Shown here one piece after another: positions 9,038 through 18,249 of a stretch of 64,000 nt of DNA; position 1 is the first letter of the stretch; each line of letters opens with the position of its first letter. This stretch comes from Cloacibacillus porcorum (GTDB taxonomy: Bacteria > Synergistota > Synergistia > Synergistales > Synergistaceae), in the NCBI RefSeq assembly GCF_001701045.1, contig NZ_CP016757.1, forward strand, positions 3,064,219-3,128,218, given 5' to 3'. Made by a program: the position numbers and the translations under genes. Below the pieces are notes generated by a model. That model was given only the letters and a program-made list of their open reading frames with translations, was not told where the DNA came from and did no database searches.

Positions 9038-9790
9038 ATGAGACCGCTTATCGGGATACCGACGTCGCCATTCAAACATGCTTACGCGGAGGTTGAACTT
9101 GCCGGAATGGACAGAGAGGCGCTCAATTATTTCTGGCTCCTCTCCATGCTGACGGAAAAGATAATCTCCTGCGTGCGAGCCGCGGGCGGCGTACCGCTGC
9201 TGCTCACCGCGACGCGCGAAGCGCACGAGATAAAGGCGCTCGTCTCAAAGCTCGACGGCTTCGTCTTTGCGGGCGGCAGCGACATTGCCCCCGCCTTCTA
9301 CGGCGAAGAGGACAAGGGGACGATCGCTCCCGACCTCGACCGCGACCACTTCGAAGTCAGCCTCTGCCGCGAGGCGCTTGAAAAAAACAGGCCGCTGCTG
9401 GGGATCTGTCGCGGCTGTCAGCTTCTGAACGTCGTCCTCGGCGGTTCGCTCATACAAAATCTGCCCGACGTCAACGGTAGCTGGAGCCTTCACCGCCGCT
9501 CCGACGTCATGAAAGGCTATGTACACGATGTGAAAATATCGGTCCCCTGGCTCTTTCCCAACCACCACGGCGATACGATGATGGTAAATTCCATGCACCA
9601 CCAGGCCGTCGGCCGCCTGGCAAAAGAGGCGGAGGCTGCGGCGCATACGGAGGACGGCATCATCGAGGCGATATGGGCCCCGGCCTATAAATACGCCGTC
9701 GGCGTGCAGTGGCATCCCGAATGCCTCGCTGAAGAGGACCGCGTGCAGGCCGATATCTTCAAATCGCTCGTAACAAAGGCGGGAAAATAA
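9038..9790 (+). CDS. Gamma-glutamyl-GABA hydrolase-like class I glutamine amidotransferase (peptidase C26)
   Basis: 250-residue PuuD-type cytoplasmic hydrolase. The nucleophile Cys124 lies in LGICRGCQ, and His226/Glu228 in VQWHPE complete the triad. In the putrescine pathway this family releases GABA and glutamate from gamma-glutamyl-GABA. GABA links it loosely to the gadBC locus downstream, but it stands 83 bases after ugd with no other put genes, so related gamma-glutamyl substrates are equally possible. AAAGGAG lies about 15 bases before the ATG, a long spacing. Confidence 0.8.
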   Translation: MRPLIGIPTSPFKHAYAEVELAGMDREALNYFWLLSMLTEKIISCVRAAGGVPLLLTATREAHEIKALVSKLDGFVFAGGSDIAPAFYGEEDKGTIAPDLDRDHFEVSLCREALEKNRPLLGICRGCQLLNVVLGGSLIQNLPDVNGSWSLHRRSDVMKGYVHDVKISVPWLFPNHHGDTMMVNSMHHQAVGRLAKEAEAAAHTEDGIIEAIWAPAYKYAVGVQWHPECLAEEDRVQADIFKSLVTKAGK

Positions 9791-9823
9791 ATCTCTGACC
9801 GCGGGCGGCATACACGCACAGTC

Positions 9824-10266
9824 TTACAGCCATTTTTTCAATATATCATAAAGAGTTTGGAAGTTGATGGGTTTGGACATATGGCCGTTCATACCCGCGC
9901 GGAGAGCCTCTTCCACATCCTCCGCGAAGGCATTCGCGGTCATCGCGATGATGGGAAGCCGCGCGGTATCGGGACGCCCCTCTATCCTGCGTATTCGCTT
10001 CGCCGCCTCATAGCCGTCCATCACCGGCATCTGTATATCCACACTGTTCAGCTGGACAAAACGGTACGGAGCATCCGCGGTGATAATGACGAACAGTACA
10101 ACCGCGACGAGTAACATCGCTTTGAAAAATATCCGAGCGCTTTGCGCCGTAATGAGACTCTCGGGGATGATCGAGATCAGACCCAGCGGAAGAATGCCAG
10201 GCCTGTCCGCGCGTCAAGCAGGAAATTTTCAAATTTAGAGACGACGGCGGGAGACTTTTTATCCAT
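9824..10266 (-). pseudogene. Remnant of a hybrid sensor histidine kinase / response-regulator protein
   Basis: Reading leftward from an ATG at 10266 gives MDKKSPAVVSKFENF and a stop at a frameshift. The next frame continues with an amphipathic stretch and a membrane helix (about 10060-10130). After VQLNS the sequence jumps directly into the second half of a receiver domain: DIQMPVMDGYEAAKR, LPIIAMTANAF (conserved Thr), HMSKPIN (conserved Lys), ending at 9824. The phosphoacceptor half of the receiver, the HATPase and HisKA domains are missing. This is best explained by a large in-frame deletion plus a frameshift. It lies 40 bases after a hypothetical membrane protein on the same strand. Confidence 0.75.
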
Positions 10267-10305
10267 CTTAAAAGGACGCAGGGTATCTCTTGCTCAATGC
10301 CGCTT

Positions 10306-11115
10306 TTAAGAACTAACGGGATACAGGCGGCGCATCTGAACCGCGCAGGCGAGTCCGCCGCCCTCCGAGGCGATAAGCCGGCAAAAACGCTCCTCCGTCA
10401 GCCGGTCCTCATTATTTTTCGCCGCTAAAACAATCATCCGGCAGATGTCAAACTTGGCAAGCATAGTAGGAGTCCTTTTCATCAGATCTTCAAGACGTCC
10501 GGTATCCGTCTTTTCTCCCGCCAGCAGGGAGCACCAGAGAACGTACAATTCCACGTCGCGGCGCATCTCAGCGGCAAGCCGCGGATTAGAACTATCAAGC
10601 GTTTCGATACATGTTTTGAATTCTGCGACGGCGCGCTCCGCCGTATCCCTGTCGCCGCTCCATAACATACAGCGGCAGCGGCTGCGCATGACAAGCGCCT
10701 TAAGCGCGCCGCGGCGCAGCGGCGGCAAATCATCGCCAGGCTCTTCGATAACCTGCAGCGCACGCCGCCATTCGCCCATCGCGCACAGCCCTTCAGACAG
10801 ATTTACGGCCGCTATCACCCTTCCGGCCCTCCCGGGTCTCATGGAGAGCGCCACCGGTTCGTACGCCTTTACAAACAGTTCAGGCTCCAGGTCGATGTGC
10901 AGAAGCCTCTGAAGCGCGTGATCACAGTGCGCAGCCGTCATATTGGCGACAAGCAGGCTTAACAGACAGCCTAACGTCAGCACCAACGCTACCGCGATCA
11001 CCGCCAGCCAAAGCGGACCGTCCGCACGCCGCACCGCAACGCAGAGCGTCACAACCGCCGTAGTTACCAGCCCCGCAGCCAGCGCCATGCGGCTCTTGGC
11101 AAAACAACCGATCAA
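10306..11115 (-). CDS. Hypothetical membrane protein with TPR-like soluble domain
   Basis: Not recognised. There are two adjacent membrane helices at about residues 8-28 and 33-55, then roughly 210 mostly helical residues with paired-helix, Leu/Ala-rich character resembling degenerate tetratricopeptide repeats. The start is a TTG at 11115: AGGAGG stands 7 bases before it. An upstream ATG at 11172 has no ribosome site and would add 19 polar residues. The adjacent downstream remnant of a sensor kinase suggests that this was once part of a signalling pair. Confidence 0.6.
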   Translation of the reverse strand: MIGCFAKSRMALAAGLVTTAVVTLCVAVRRADGPLWLAVIAVALVLTLGCLLSLLVANMTAAHCDHALQRLLHIDLEPELFVKAYEPVALSMRPGRAGRVIAAVNLSEGLCAMGEWRRALQVIEEPGDDLPPLRRGALKALVMRSRCRCMLWSGDRDTAERAVAEFKTCIETLDSSNPRLAAEMRRDVELYVLWCSLLAGEKTDTGRLEDLMKRTPTMLAKFDICRMIVLAAKNNEDRLTEERFCRLIASEGGGLACAVQMRRLYPVSS

Positions 11116-11423
11116 TTCTATTCCTCCTAAAAATCCCGCTGATTCAAGCGGCCGACTGTTTTTACTATACATCGACTATTATCAAAAGAAAAGCCACGCC
11201 CCGCAATATCGGGACAAGAGCAGGAAGGGCCCGCACGTTTGCCATGCAGCCTTATCTCTCCAGGATTAAAAAACAAATTTCATCGTATTTTTACAAATAT
11301 TATTGTTACACATACCAATGAAGTGAATGAACAGGCGTGATAGAATAAAACCCAGTTTCAGATAAATACTGTCGGATGTTTTACAGTCCCGTTTTATGTA
11401 ATATTTAACGGAGGTGGATCCCC
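11116..11423. other. Divergent intergenic region, no gene seen
   Basis: 308 bases between the hypothetical membrane protein (minus) and the MBL-fold gene (plus). The half nearest 11423 is AT-rich. GGAGGT at 11411-11416 is the ribosome site for the GTG start at 11424. I could not settle on a clear promoter, and I see no RNA gene. Confidence 0.5.
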
Positions 11424-12254
11424 GTGATCAAAATTTTAACTCTGATGGACGATGCTTCGTCGGAGAATAAGGCTCTGCGCTCGGAACATGGCCTCTCATT
11501 TTGGGTGGAGGCGGGAGACAGACGCTTCCTATTCGACTGCGGCTCCGGTCCGGCGACGTTATATAACGCAAACCGTCTCGGCGTCAGCCTCAAAGACGCA
11601 GACTTCACAGTATGCTCGCACAGCCATTACGACCACGCGGCAGGATTCCGCGACATGGCGGAGGCGGGGTTTGGCGGGAAAACGCTCTATACCGGGGCCG
11701 GATTCTGGGAACGCAAGTACGCGTGGAACGGTTTGAAGTACACAGATCTCTCATCAGGCTTCGGCCAAGAGTTTCTGAGAGAACACGCCGTTACGCAGAA
11801 GATCTGCCGCGGCCTGCTGCCGCTTGCGGATGGCTGCTGGCTCGTGGGAGACTTTCCGCGTGTCCATCCGTTTGAAACGATACCGCGGCGTTTCGTCAAA
11901 GGTACGCCGCCAGAGACGACGGCCGACGATTTCTCCGACGAGATATGTCTCGCAATGCGGACAGAACGGGGGCTGGTAGTCCTCGTCGGCTGTTCGCATC
12001 CCGGCATCCTGAATATGATGCGGCATGTACATGAGGTGCTGAAACAGCCGATATACGCTCTATTCGGCGGCACACATCTCGTTGAGGCCGATGAAGAACG
12101 CATCGGTACGACGGTCAATACGCTCTGCGGAATGGGGCTTTCCATTCTCGGATTGAGCCACTGTTCGGGGAACGCGGCTGAAAAATATCTGGCCGCCGGC
12201 AGGAGCGTTCAGACCTGCCATATGACCGCGGGCGACTGTATCGCCATCCGCTGA
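11424..12254 (+). CDS. MBL-fold metallo-hydrolase
   Basis: 276-residue metallo-beta-lactamase superfamily protein of the cytoplasmic 7,8-dihydropterin-6-methyl-4-(ribofuranosyl)aminobenzene 5'-phosphate synthase-like group. The metal motif HSHYDH occupies residues 66-71, LVGCSHPGI supplies a further histidine, and FGGTHL follows near residue 215. Translation starts at GTG with GGAGGT 7 bases upstream. Eight bases separate its stop from the regulator gene, so the two are probably cotranscribed. A distant paralogue lies at 46463-47284. The substrate is unknown. Confidence 0.75.
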   Translation: MIKILTLMDDASSENKALRSEHGLSFWVEAGDRRFLFDCGSGPATLYNANRLGVSLKDADFTVCSHSHYDHAAGFRDMAEAGFGGKTLYTGAGFWERKYAWNGLKYTDLSSGFGQEFLREHAVTQKICRGLLPLADGCWLVGDFPRVHPFETIPRRFVKGTPPETTADDFSDEICLAMRTERGLVVLVGCSHPGILNMMRHVHEVLKQPIYALFGGTHLVEADEERIGTTVNTLCGMGLSILGLSHCSGNAAEKYLAAGRSVQTCHMTAGDCIAIR

Positions 12255-12262
12255 TAACAAAT

Positions 12263-13414
12263 ATGCTTTTTGAAGAGATCGCCAGCCGCCTCGTCCATAC
12301 GGCGTCAAGGCTGGTACGCGGGCGAATCGTCAACATAATGGACACAGACGGCGTGATCGTCGCCTCCAGCGACCCGGCGAGGGTGGGAACAGTCCACGAA
12401 GGCGCGCGCAAGGTCGTCCGCACCGGCAGGCCCGTAGCGATAGAAAAGGATGATGTACCGTATTATCCCGGCGCGCGCGAAGGATATAACCTGCCGGTAT
12501 TCAGCGAGGAGAGGCTGATCGCGGTGGTCGGTATCTACGGCAACCCGGACGAAGTCAGAGACAGCGCCTATATTCTGGAGGCCTACACGGAACAGTTTTT
12601 CCGGCAGAATGCCCTCAACCGCCAAAACCGCATCTTCGACGGGCTGCGCGCAAGCTACCTGAGGATACTGCTGAATCTCTCGGAGGGCAACGACGACAGG
12701 CTCGATGAACTTGCAGGAGCGCTGGATCTGCGCATCTCCTTTCCGGTGAGAATGATCGCCATATCCATTTGCGGGGATCTGGATTCCCTGCGAAGTCAGC
12801 AGATGCTGAACCGGGCCGCCGACGAAATACTCTTTCATAAGCTGGCTCTGCCGGAGCACGATGTATGGGCCATGGTCGACGACAGGCTCCTGCTGCTGAA
12901 AAGCGGCACGGAAGAGGAGGCGGGGCGTTATCTAAAGCGGCTCTTCACCTGTGTGGAGGAGGCGCTCTCCGGGCATGCTCAGCTTTGTGCCGGACGCCTC
13001 TGTCAAACGCTGACGGAGGCCCGCCTCTCGGGAGACGAGGCGCTCACCCTCTGCGGCACAAAACGTGAGGGACTGCTTGATATCCTCGACCCAGGCTGTG
13101 GTTTTTCCTATCTTATGCGCCGTACTGCGGAAAAAGAGCAGGAATTCATCCGCGGGATCTACATGAGGATAAGCGAGAGACTGAACGAAAAAGATTTGGA
13201 GATGATGCTCGCAACGGCGGCGGCCTATTATGACGCGGGCGGAAGCGTAAAGGCGGCGTCCGAGGCGCTGCATATCCATAAAAATACGCTGCAGTACAGG
13301 ATGCGCCGGCTGTGGGAGACATTATCTCCGCTGCAGACGGGAGCGTTTGAAAGGGAATATTTACTGCGGCTTTGTATCCTTTATCACCGGCAGCTAAGGC
13401 CCCAGGGCCTGTAA
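12263..13414 (+). CDS. CdaR/PucR-family transcriptional regulator
   Basis: 383 residues. The N-terminal sugar-diacid recognition domain (about 1-135, with IVNIMDTDGVIVASSDP and the FSEERLIAVVGIYG segment) is followed by a GGDEF-like middle part and a C-terminal PucR helix-turn-helix (KAASEALHIHKNTLQYRMRR, about 331-350). CdaR-type activators respond to sugar acids such as glycerate, glucarate or galactarate. It directly precedes a GntP-family permease and so probably controls its uptake gene. Confidence 0.85.
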   Translation: MLFEEIASRLVHTASRLVRGRIVNIMDTDGVIVASSDPARVGTVHEGARKVVRTGRPVAIEKDDVPYYPGAREGYNLPVFSEERLIAVVGIYGNPDEVRDSAYILEAYTEQFFRQNALNRQNRIFDGLRASYLRILLNLSEGNDDRLDELAGALDLRISFPVRMIAISICGDLDSLRSQQMLNRAADEILFHKLALPEHDVWAMVDDRLLLLKSGTEEEAGRYLKRLFTCVEEALSGHAQLCAGRLCQTLTEARLSGDEALTLCGTKREGLLDILDPGCGFSYLMRRTAEKEQEFIRGIYMRISERLNEKDLEMMLATAAAYYDAGGSVKAASEALHIHKNTLQYRMRRLWETLSPLQTGAFEREYLLRLCILYHRQLRPQGL

Positions 13415-13443
13415 AATATAATAAAGAAAGCAGGGGTAGCATT

Positions 13444-14781
13444 ATGTCAGCGTTTTTTCTGTTCGGCGTAATTTTTATCGCGGTCGTGGCGATGGTCATT
13501 GCCATCTCCAAGTACAACGTCCATCCGTTCATCGCGATGGTAGTGATCGCCATCGCGGTCGGACTTGTCTGCGGAATCGATACGGTCAAGGTGATCAACA
13601 CCGTCAAGAGCGGCTTCGGCAATATTCTGGCCAACATCGGTATCGTCATCCTATGCGGCACCATCATCGGTACGATCCTTGAAAAAACGGGCGCCGCCCT
13701 CACAATGGCCAATACTATCCTTAAGATCGTGGGACAGAAGCGCAGCGTCCTCACGATGGGCGCCATGGGTTATGTAACGGGGATTCCGGTCTTCTGTGAT
13801 TCAGGCTTCGTCGTCCTCTCCCCCATCAGCCGCGCGCTGGCCGCGCAGAGCAATACTTCGCTTGCCGTTATGGCGACCGCGCTCTCCGGCGGTCTTTATG
13901 CGACGCACTGCCTCGTTCCGCCGACCCCTGGGCCGATCGCGATGGCCGGTACGCTCGGCGCGGACCTCGGCCTCACGATACTTGTCGGACTCATCGTCTC
14001 CATCCCCGCGGTGGCCGTCGCGATACTCTACGCTGTGAAGGTCTCCAGCAAAGTGGATATCCCGGCAAATTCGCAGTATACGATGGAAGAGTTGATCGCA
14101 AAATACGGCAAACTTCCCGGCGCGCTGCACAGCTTCTCGCCAATACTTCTGCCGATAATCCTGATCGGCATCGCTTCGGTCGCCTCACTGCCAGCCGCCC
14201 CCTTTGGCAAAGGCTTCGCCTATATGTTCCTGAATTTTATCGGTAACCCGGTAGTTGCCCTGATGCTCGGCGTATTCCTCGCGATGACGCTGATACCTCT
14301 CAGCGAGCGCTGCAACACACTTACCTGGGTATCGCAGGGCGTAAGGGACTCGGCAGCCATCCTCGCCATCACGGGCGCCGGAGGCTCTTTCGGGGCTATC
14401 CTGAGCCTGCTGCCGATCGCCGACGCCACCACGGGGCTGCTCGCGACAGGCTTGGGAGTAATCATCCCCTTCGTGATCGCCATGATCCTCAAACTTGCGA
14501 TGGGCGCTTCGACCGTCGCGATGATCACCACCGCCAGCATGATGGCGCCTGTCATCGAAAGCATGGGTTACTCCAGCCCGCTGGGACGTGTCTTTGTGGT
14601 GATGGCGATCGGGGCCGGCTCTATGGTCGCATCTCACGCCAACGACTCCTACTTCTGGGTCGTATCTCAGTTCTCCGATATGAAGGCCAACGAGGCATAC
14701 CGCTGCCAGACGGGCATGACCGCGACGATGGGTATCACGGTCATTGTGATCCTCTATGTAGCCTCGATGTTCCTGGTTTAA
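13444..14781 (+). CDS. GntP-family gluconate/glycerate:H+ symporter
   Basis: 445-residue permease with about 12 membrane segments and GntP hallmarks: GIPVFCDSGFVVLSPI (about 116-131), HCLVPPTPGPIA (about 160-171) and HANDSYFWVVSQF near residue 400. It imports gluconate or a related sugar acid with protons. The ATG at 13444 is preferred to upstream in-frame codons because the hydrophobic N-terminus starts there and AGGGG lies upstream. No kinase gene follows; a terminator closes the unit. Confidence 0.88.
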   Translation: MSAFFLFGVIFIAVVAMVIAISKYNVHPFIAMVVIAIAVGLVCGIDTVKVINTVKSGFGNILANIGIVILCGTIIGTILEKTGAALTMANTILKIVGQKRSVLTMGAMGYVTGIPVFCDSGFVVLSPISRALAAQSNTSLAVMATALSGGLYATHCLVPPTPGPIAMAGTLGADLGLTILVGLIVSIPAVAVAILYAVKVSSKVDIPANSQYTMEELIAKYGKLPGALHSFSPILLPIILIGIASVASLPAAPFGKGFAYMFLNFIGNPVVALMLGVFLAMTLIPLSERCNTLTWVSQGVRDSAAILAITGAGGSFGAILSLLPIADATTGLLATGLGVIIPFVIAMILKLAMGASTVAMITTASMMAPVIESMGYSSPLGRVFVVMAIGAGSMVASHANDSYFWVVSQFSDMKANEAYRCQTGMTATMGITVIVILYVASMFLV

Positions 14782-14801
14782 GCAGCTTTAAGAAAGAACC
14801 C

Positions 14802-14840
14802 AAAAGGGCTGTCCGGTGCGGACAGCCCTTTTAGTTTTAT
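14802..14840 (+). terminator. Terminator after gntP-like gene
   Basis: A 13-bp perfect stem (AAAAGGGCTGTCC and its complement) has a 5-base loop and ends in TTTTAGTTTTAT. It may also serve the convergent gene on the minus strand, although the T run is poorer on that side. Confidence 0.9.
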
Positions 14841-14856
14841 CTGTATACGGCGAGAC

Positions 14857-15645
14857 TCAGCTCTCTTTGCCGCTCCCGTCAACGGGAACGATGCCGCGCA
14901 GTCCCGCCGAGATCATCTCCAGCAGACGGTTGCTGCGCTCGATCATCTCCAGCTGTTCGCATAGCAGCGTGCGCCGGTCGCTGATCCTGTTTTCAAGAAA
15001 CTCCAGCTTTTTCTCCCCAAAGAGGTTGGATATCCTGTCCATATTTTTTCTGTCATAATGATAGAGGATATATCGAAGCAGTACGACGTCGCTCCGCAGC
15101 GCCGCATAGCGGCGGCGCTCCGCCGTGAGTTTCAGCTCTATATCATCGGCGTTCATTGCCGGTTTAGAGAGATAGTGTCCTTGCTTCCATCTTTTCAGAT
15201 CGTCGATACGCCACCTCAGGATCTCCGTAACGATTTCCCGATATACATTGGTGATTACCGGATTTTTTGCGCCGTCCGCATATATCAGCAGCGGCCTGTC
15301 CAGCACGCCGCAGAGGTTTTTCTCGTAGCTGCTGAAATACTTTTCCCAGAAGACCTCGCTCTCAAACAGCCCGCGGCGTCCATCATCGTCAAGCCCCACA
15401 TAACAGGCGTCGTAACTGTCTTCAAGTTCCTTCCGCAGACGCCCATACTCACTGGAAAAGGCTCCGCCGCTCATCCCGGCAAAACGGGACCGCGGAGTGC
15501 CGGAGAAATCGCGGCGGAGGAAAGAGAACGCCCCAGGCTCAGCTTCCGCGTCACCGGCCAGGAGCACAGAGGGAAAAGCAAAAGAGACAGCTGCAAAGGC
15601 CACAAGAATACAACTGATTACAGACATTCTATGCAAGCTCTTCAT
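14857..15645 (-). CDS. Secreted hypothetical protein, LprI/DUF1311-like region
   Basis: 262 residues starting at MKSLHRMSV with a Sec signal peptide (hydrophobic 8-27, AFPSVLLAGDAEA near the cleavage site). The mature part has the spacing LRKELEDSYDAC, then LDDDGRRGLFESE, then WEKYFSSYEKNLC. This resembles the lysozyme-inhibitor-like LprI/DUF1311 pattern, but I am not certain. The rest is helical and charged. The ORF extends to 15900, but that part overlaps the neighbouring permease gene and lacks a signal peptide; the ATG at 15645 has GGAGG close by. Confidence 0.6.
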   Translation of the reverse strand: MKSLHRMSVISCILVAFAAVSFAFPSVLLAGDAEAEPGAFSFLRRDFSGTPRSRFAGMSGGAFSSEYGRLRKELEDSYDACYVGLDDDGRRGLFESEVFWEKYFSSYEKNLCGVLDRPLLIYADGAKNPVITNVYREIVTEILRWRIDDLKRWKQGHYLSKPAMNADDIELKLTAERRRYAALRSDVVLLRYILYHYDRKNMDRISNLFGEKKLEFLENRISDRRTLLCEQLEMIERSNRLLEMISAGLRGIVPVDGSGKES

Positions 15646-15806
15646 AGCCTCCGCGCACCTCTTTTCTGAAATAGCTTTAATCTTAGAGGTGATAATAAGG
15701 CCTTTGGCGAAAAATAGTATCGTACAAAATACGCTTTTTGCCGCAAAAAAACGGCCGCGCCTAAAAGCGGCGTGGCCGGTAATAGCCGTATCGTATTTTA
15801 ATTTTT

Positions 15807-17120
15807 TTATTTCCTCTCGTCGGGAATCATCTGGTTGAGAACTACGGCCATCAGCGTCGCGAGGATCACCGACGACGAGCCGAATATCTCCTGCACCCAC
15901 GAGGGCATGCCGGGGCCGCCGAGCGCGTTCGCCACCTGCGAGATGCCTACGCCAAGCGCGACGGAGATCCCGACGACGGCGCTGTTGCGCGGCGTGAGCT
16001 TGGCCGACAGCAGGAGCTTCATACCGGTCATCGTGATCGCGGCAAAGACGGTAAGGGTCGCGCCGCCAAGCACCGCGAGCGGGATTGTCGTGAGAAGGGC
16101 GGCGAATTTCGGGATCAGCCCCGCCAGCAGAATGATCGCCGCCGCCAGCGCGATGACGAACTTATTTATCACTTTAGTGATCGTGACGATACCTACATTC
16201 TGGCTGAAGGTAGCCGTCGGCAGGCCGCCGATAAAGGCAGAGAGCATGCTGGAAAGGCCGTTGCCCATAATGCCGCCCGCAAGCTCGTTGTCGCTCGGCT
16301 CCCTGTCCATCGCACCCGCCGTCGTCGCCGAGATATCGCCGATCGCCTGAATGGAGTTCACGACATACATAATGACCATCGAGACCACGGCCGTGGTATG
16401 GAACTCGATCCGGAAGTGATTTATCTGCGGAAGCTGGAACCACTGGCTGTCAATAATCCGCTCAAAGGAGACCATTCCGAGACAGGCCGCGAGAATATAT
16501 CCCGCCGCCATGCCGAGCAGGACGGAGGCAAGTTTGGTAAATCCTTTGGTAAAGAAAGAAAAAAAGCTGACCGCGGCGAGCGTAAAGAGCGCCACCCCCC
16601 AGTTGAGCGCGGAGCCAAAACCGGCAGCTCCGGCGCCTCCGGCCATATAGCGAATTGCGACCGGATACAGCGACAGCCCGATCGTAAAGACAACCGTTCC
16701 GGAGACAAGCGGCGGAAACAGAGGGCGCAGCCTGCGGATGAATATTCCCACGATGATCGCCGCGAAGCCGCCGACGATCTGCGCCCCTAGAATGGCGGGA
16801 AGTCCCATCGAGGCCCCGATCGCGATCAAAACAGGCACATAGGCGAAGCTGACCCCCATCACCACGGGGATACCGGCGCCGACGCGCCCAGCGAGCGGAT
16901 ACAGCTGAATAAAGGTGGCGATCGCCGCCGTGACGAGCGAGGCCTGGATCAGAAGCATCGTATCTTCGGGAGAGACCTTCGCCACCGCGCTTATCACGAT
17001 GGCGGGTGTTATACAGCCGATGATCATCGCGACGACATGCTGCATAGCGAGTGGCAGGGCTTCGGTAAATTTGGGAATGCCGTGGAGCTCAAAGAGAATC
17101 TTGCGTGTTGATTGTGACAT
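15807..17120 (-). CDS. NCS2 xanthine/uric acid-type purine permease
   Basis: 437-residue NCS2 symporter with about 14 membrane segments. Recognisable stretches are FTEALPLAMQHVVAM near the N-terminus, VPVLIAIG and GLPTATFSQNVGIV (the signature region near residue 310), then TTIPLAVLGGA. The form is that of bacterial xanthine/urate:H+ symporters. The start is the ATG at 17120 (MSQSTRK), with AGAAGGGA about 11 bases upstream; the GTG at 17141 would overlap this site. A long leader precedes it. Confidence 0.85.
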   Translation of the reverse strand: MSQSTRKILFELHGIPKFTEALPLAMQHVVAMIIGCITPAIVISAVAKVSPEDTMLLIQASLVTAAIATFIQLYPLAGRVGAGIPVVMGVSFAYVPVLIAIGASMGLPAILGAQIVGGFAAIIVGIFIRRLRPLFPPLVSGTVVFTIGLSLYPVAIRYMAGGAGAAGFGSALNWGVALFTLAAVSFFSFFTKGFTKLASVLLGMAAGYILAACLGMVSFERIIDSQWFQLPQINHFRIEFHTTAVVSMVIMYVVNSIQAIGDISATTAGAMDREPSDNELAGGIMGNGLSSMLSAFIGGLPTATFSQNVGIVTITKVINKFVIALAAAIILLAGLIPKFAALLTTIPLAVLGGATLTVFAAITMTGMKLLLSAKLTPRNSAVVGISVALGVGISQVANALGGPGMPSWVQEIFGSSSVILATLMAVVLNQMIPDERK

Positions 17121-17301
17121 GTCTTTCAAATCCCTTCTCACAGATTATATGTTGTGGAACAGACAAATACATTTCACTGAATCCAGAATGCCTCCGGGTA
17201 AAAACAGGGCAACAGTAAGACTGCCTCTCATCACCCGCAAGTGCACGGCAGCCTCCAAATTTTTATATGAAACTCGCTTCATTCTCAATGGCTCCATTAT
17301 A
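17121..17301 (-). promoter_or_regulatory. Promoter and long structured leader of the NCS2 permease
   Basis: A -10 box TATAAT lies at 17296-17301 (minus strand), with only a weak -35 upstream. The roughly 170-base transcribed leader contains GGCTGCC pairing with GGCAGTC (17222-17254) around a GC-rich internal segment, followed by a Pu/Py-alternating stretch and GGAGG. A purine-sensing RNA is an attractive guess given the downstream gene, but I do not recognise a known riboswitch class here. Confidence 0.4.
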
Positions 17302-17498
17302 CACCATAATCTCAAAAAATTTCAGTATTTTTTCTAGTTTTCATAAAAAATTTTTGATTATACGTGATAGCCCTAAGACTTAGACGTCAACAATTCCGCT
17401 TTCAGGTTCTTCGGCCTCGACTTTACCACAAACACTTATACCTTTTATCATAATGAATGTATAATATAATAAACAAAGAAGAGAAAGGGCGTGAGGAT

Positions 17499-18107
17499 AT
17501 GGAGAAACGAATCATAACAATCAGCAGGCAGTTCGGCAGCGGCGGACACGAGGTCGGCATGAAACTCGCGAAGAGGCTCAACATCAAGTTCTATGACAAA
17601 GAGCTCGTGGACCTTCTCGCCAAGGACGGCAAGTATGACGTGGACTTCATTGAGGCTAACGAAGAGAAATGTTCGCCGCCGATGTGTCCGATAATGCCCG
17701 GCTTCGCGATGCCCGTATTCTATCAGGACCTGCCCTCCGACCTCATCTATAAGGGGCAGTCGAAGCTGATAAGAAGCCTCGCCGAACGCGGCCCCTGCGT
17801 CGTGGTGGGACGCTGCGCCGACTATATCCTCCGCAACATGAACCCCGTCGACTGTTTCATATACGGAAGCCTTGAGGAGCGCATCAGCCGCAAAATGTCG
17901 ATGGTTCCAGAGGGACTCGATTTCACGCGGGAAGAGATAAAGAAGCGCGTCATCGACGTCGACAAAAAACGCGCGAAATACTACGAGTTCTACGCGGACC
18001 GCAAATGGGGCCGCATGGAGGATTACGACCTCTGTATCAACACCGACAAGGTCGGTATCGACGGCGCTGTGGAGACGATACTCGCATACCTGGAACATTG
18101 CAGGTAA
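17499..18107 (+). CDS. Cytidylate kinase-like family protein
   Basis: 202 residues beginning MEKRIITISRQFGSGGHEVG, the P-loop form of the cytidylate-kinase-2 family, with a single LID-like region and AERGPCVVVGRCADYIL near residue 100. It is likely a nucleotide kinase-like cytosolic protein; its substrate is unproven, since many genomes carry it besides true Cmk. The start is at 17499 (GTGAGGAT upstream), not 17457. Its stop codon is embedded in the left arm of a large palindromic repeat. Confidence 0.75.
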   Translation: MEKRIITISRQFGSGGHEVGMKLAKRLNIKFYDKELVDLLAKDGKYDVDFIEANEEKCSPPMCPIMPGFAMPVFYQDLPSDLIYKGQSKLIRSLAERGPCVVVGRCADYILRNMNPVDCFIYGSLEERISRKMSMVPEGLDFTREEIKKRVIDVDKKRAKYYEFYADRKWGRMEDYDLCINTDKVGIDGAVETILAYLEHCR

Positions 18108-18231
18108 ATCGGCGTTTAGACGTGCCGCTGACTTAGCTCAACAAGGCCGGAAAATCCTCGACGCACCAAAGTGCGCCTGCGGTTTTCCGGCCTTATTTCG
18201 CGTCGTCATCGGCACGTCTAAACGCCGATTT
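18106..18231. repeat. Large palindromic repeat, family A copy 1
   Basis: Perfect 22-bp outer arms at 18106-18127 and 18210-18231 (AAATCGGCGTTTAGACGTGC and complement) enclose a second perfect 12-bp stem (AAGGCCGGAAAA, 18143-18154 with 18183-18194) and a tip GCAC-CAAA-GTGC. Its first bases are part of the TAA stop of the preceding gene. Two further copies lie at 21823-21949 and 22051-22176 with the same outer arms but different inner stems. Confidence 0.9.
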
Positions 18232-18249
18232 CCTTCGGATGGGAAAAGA

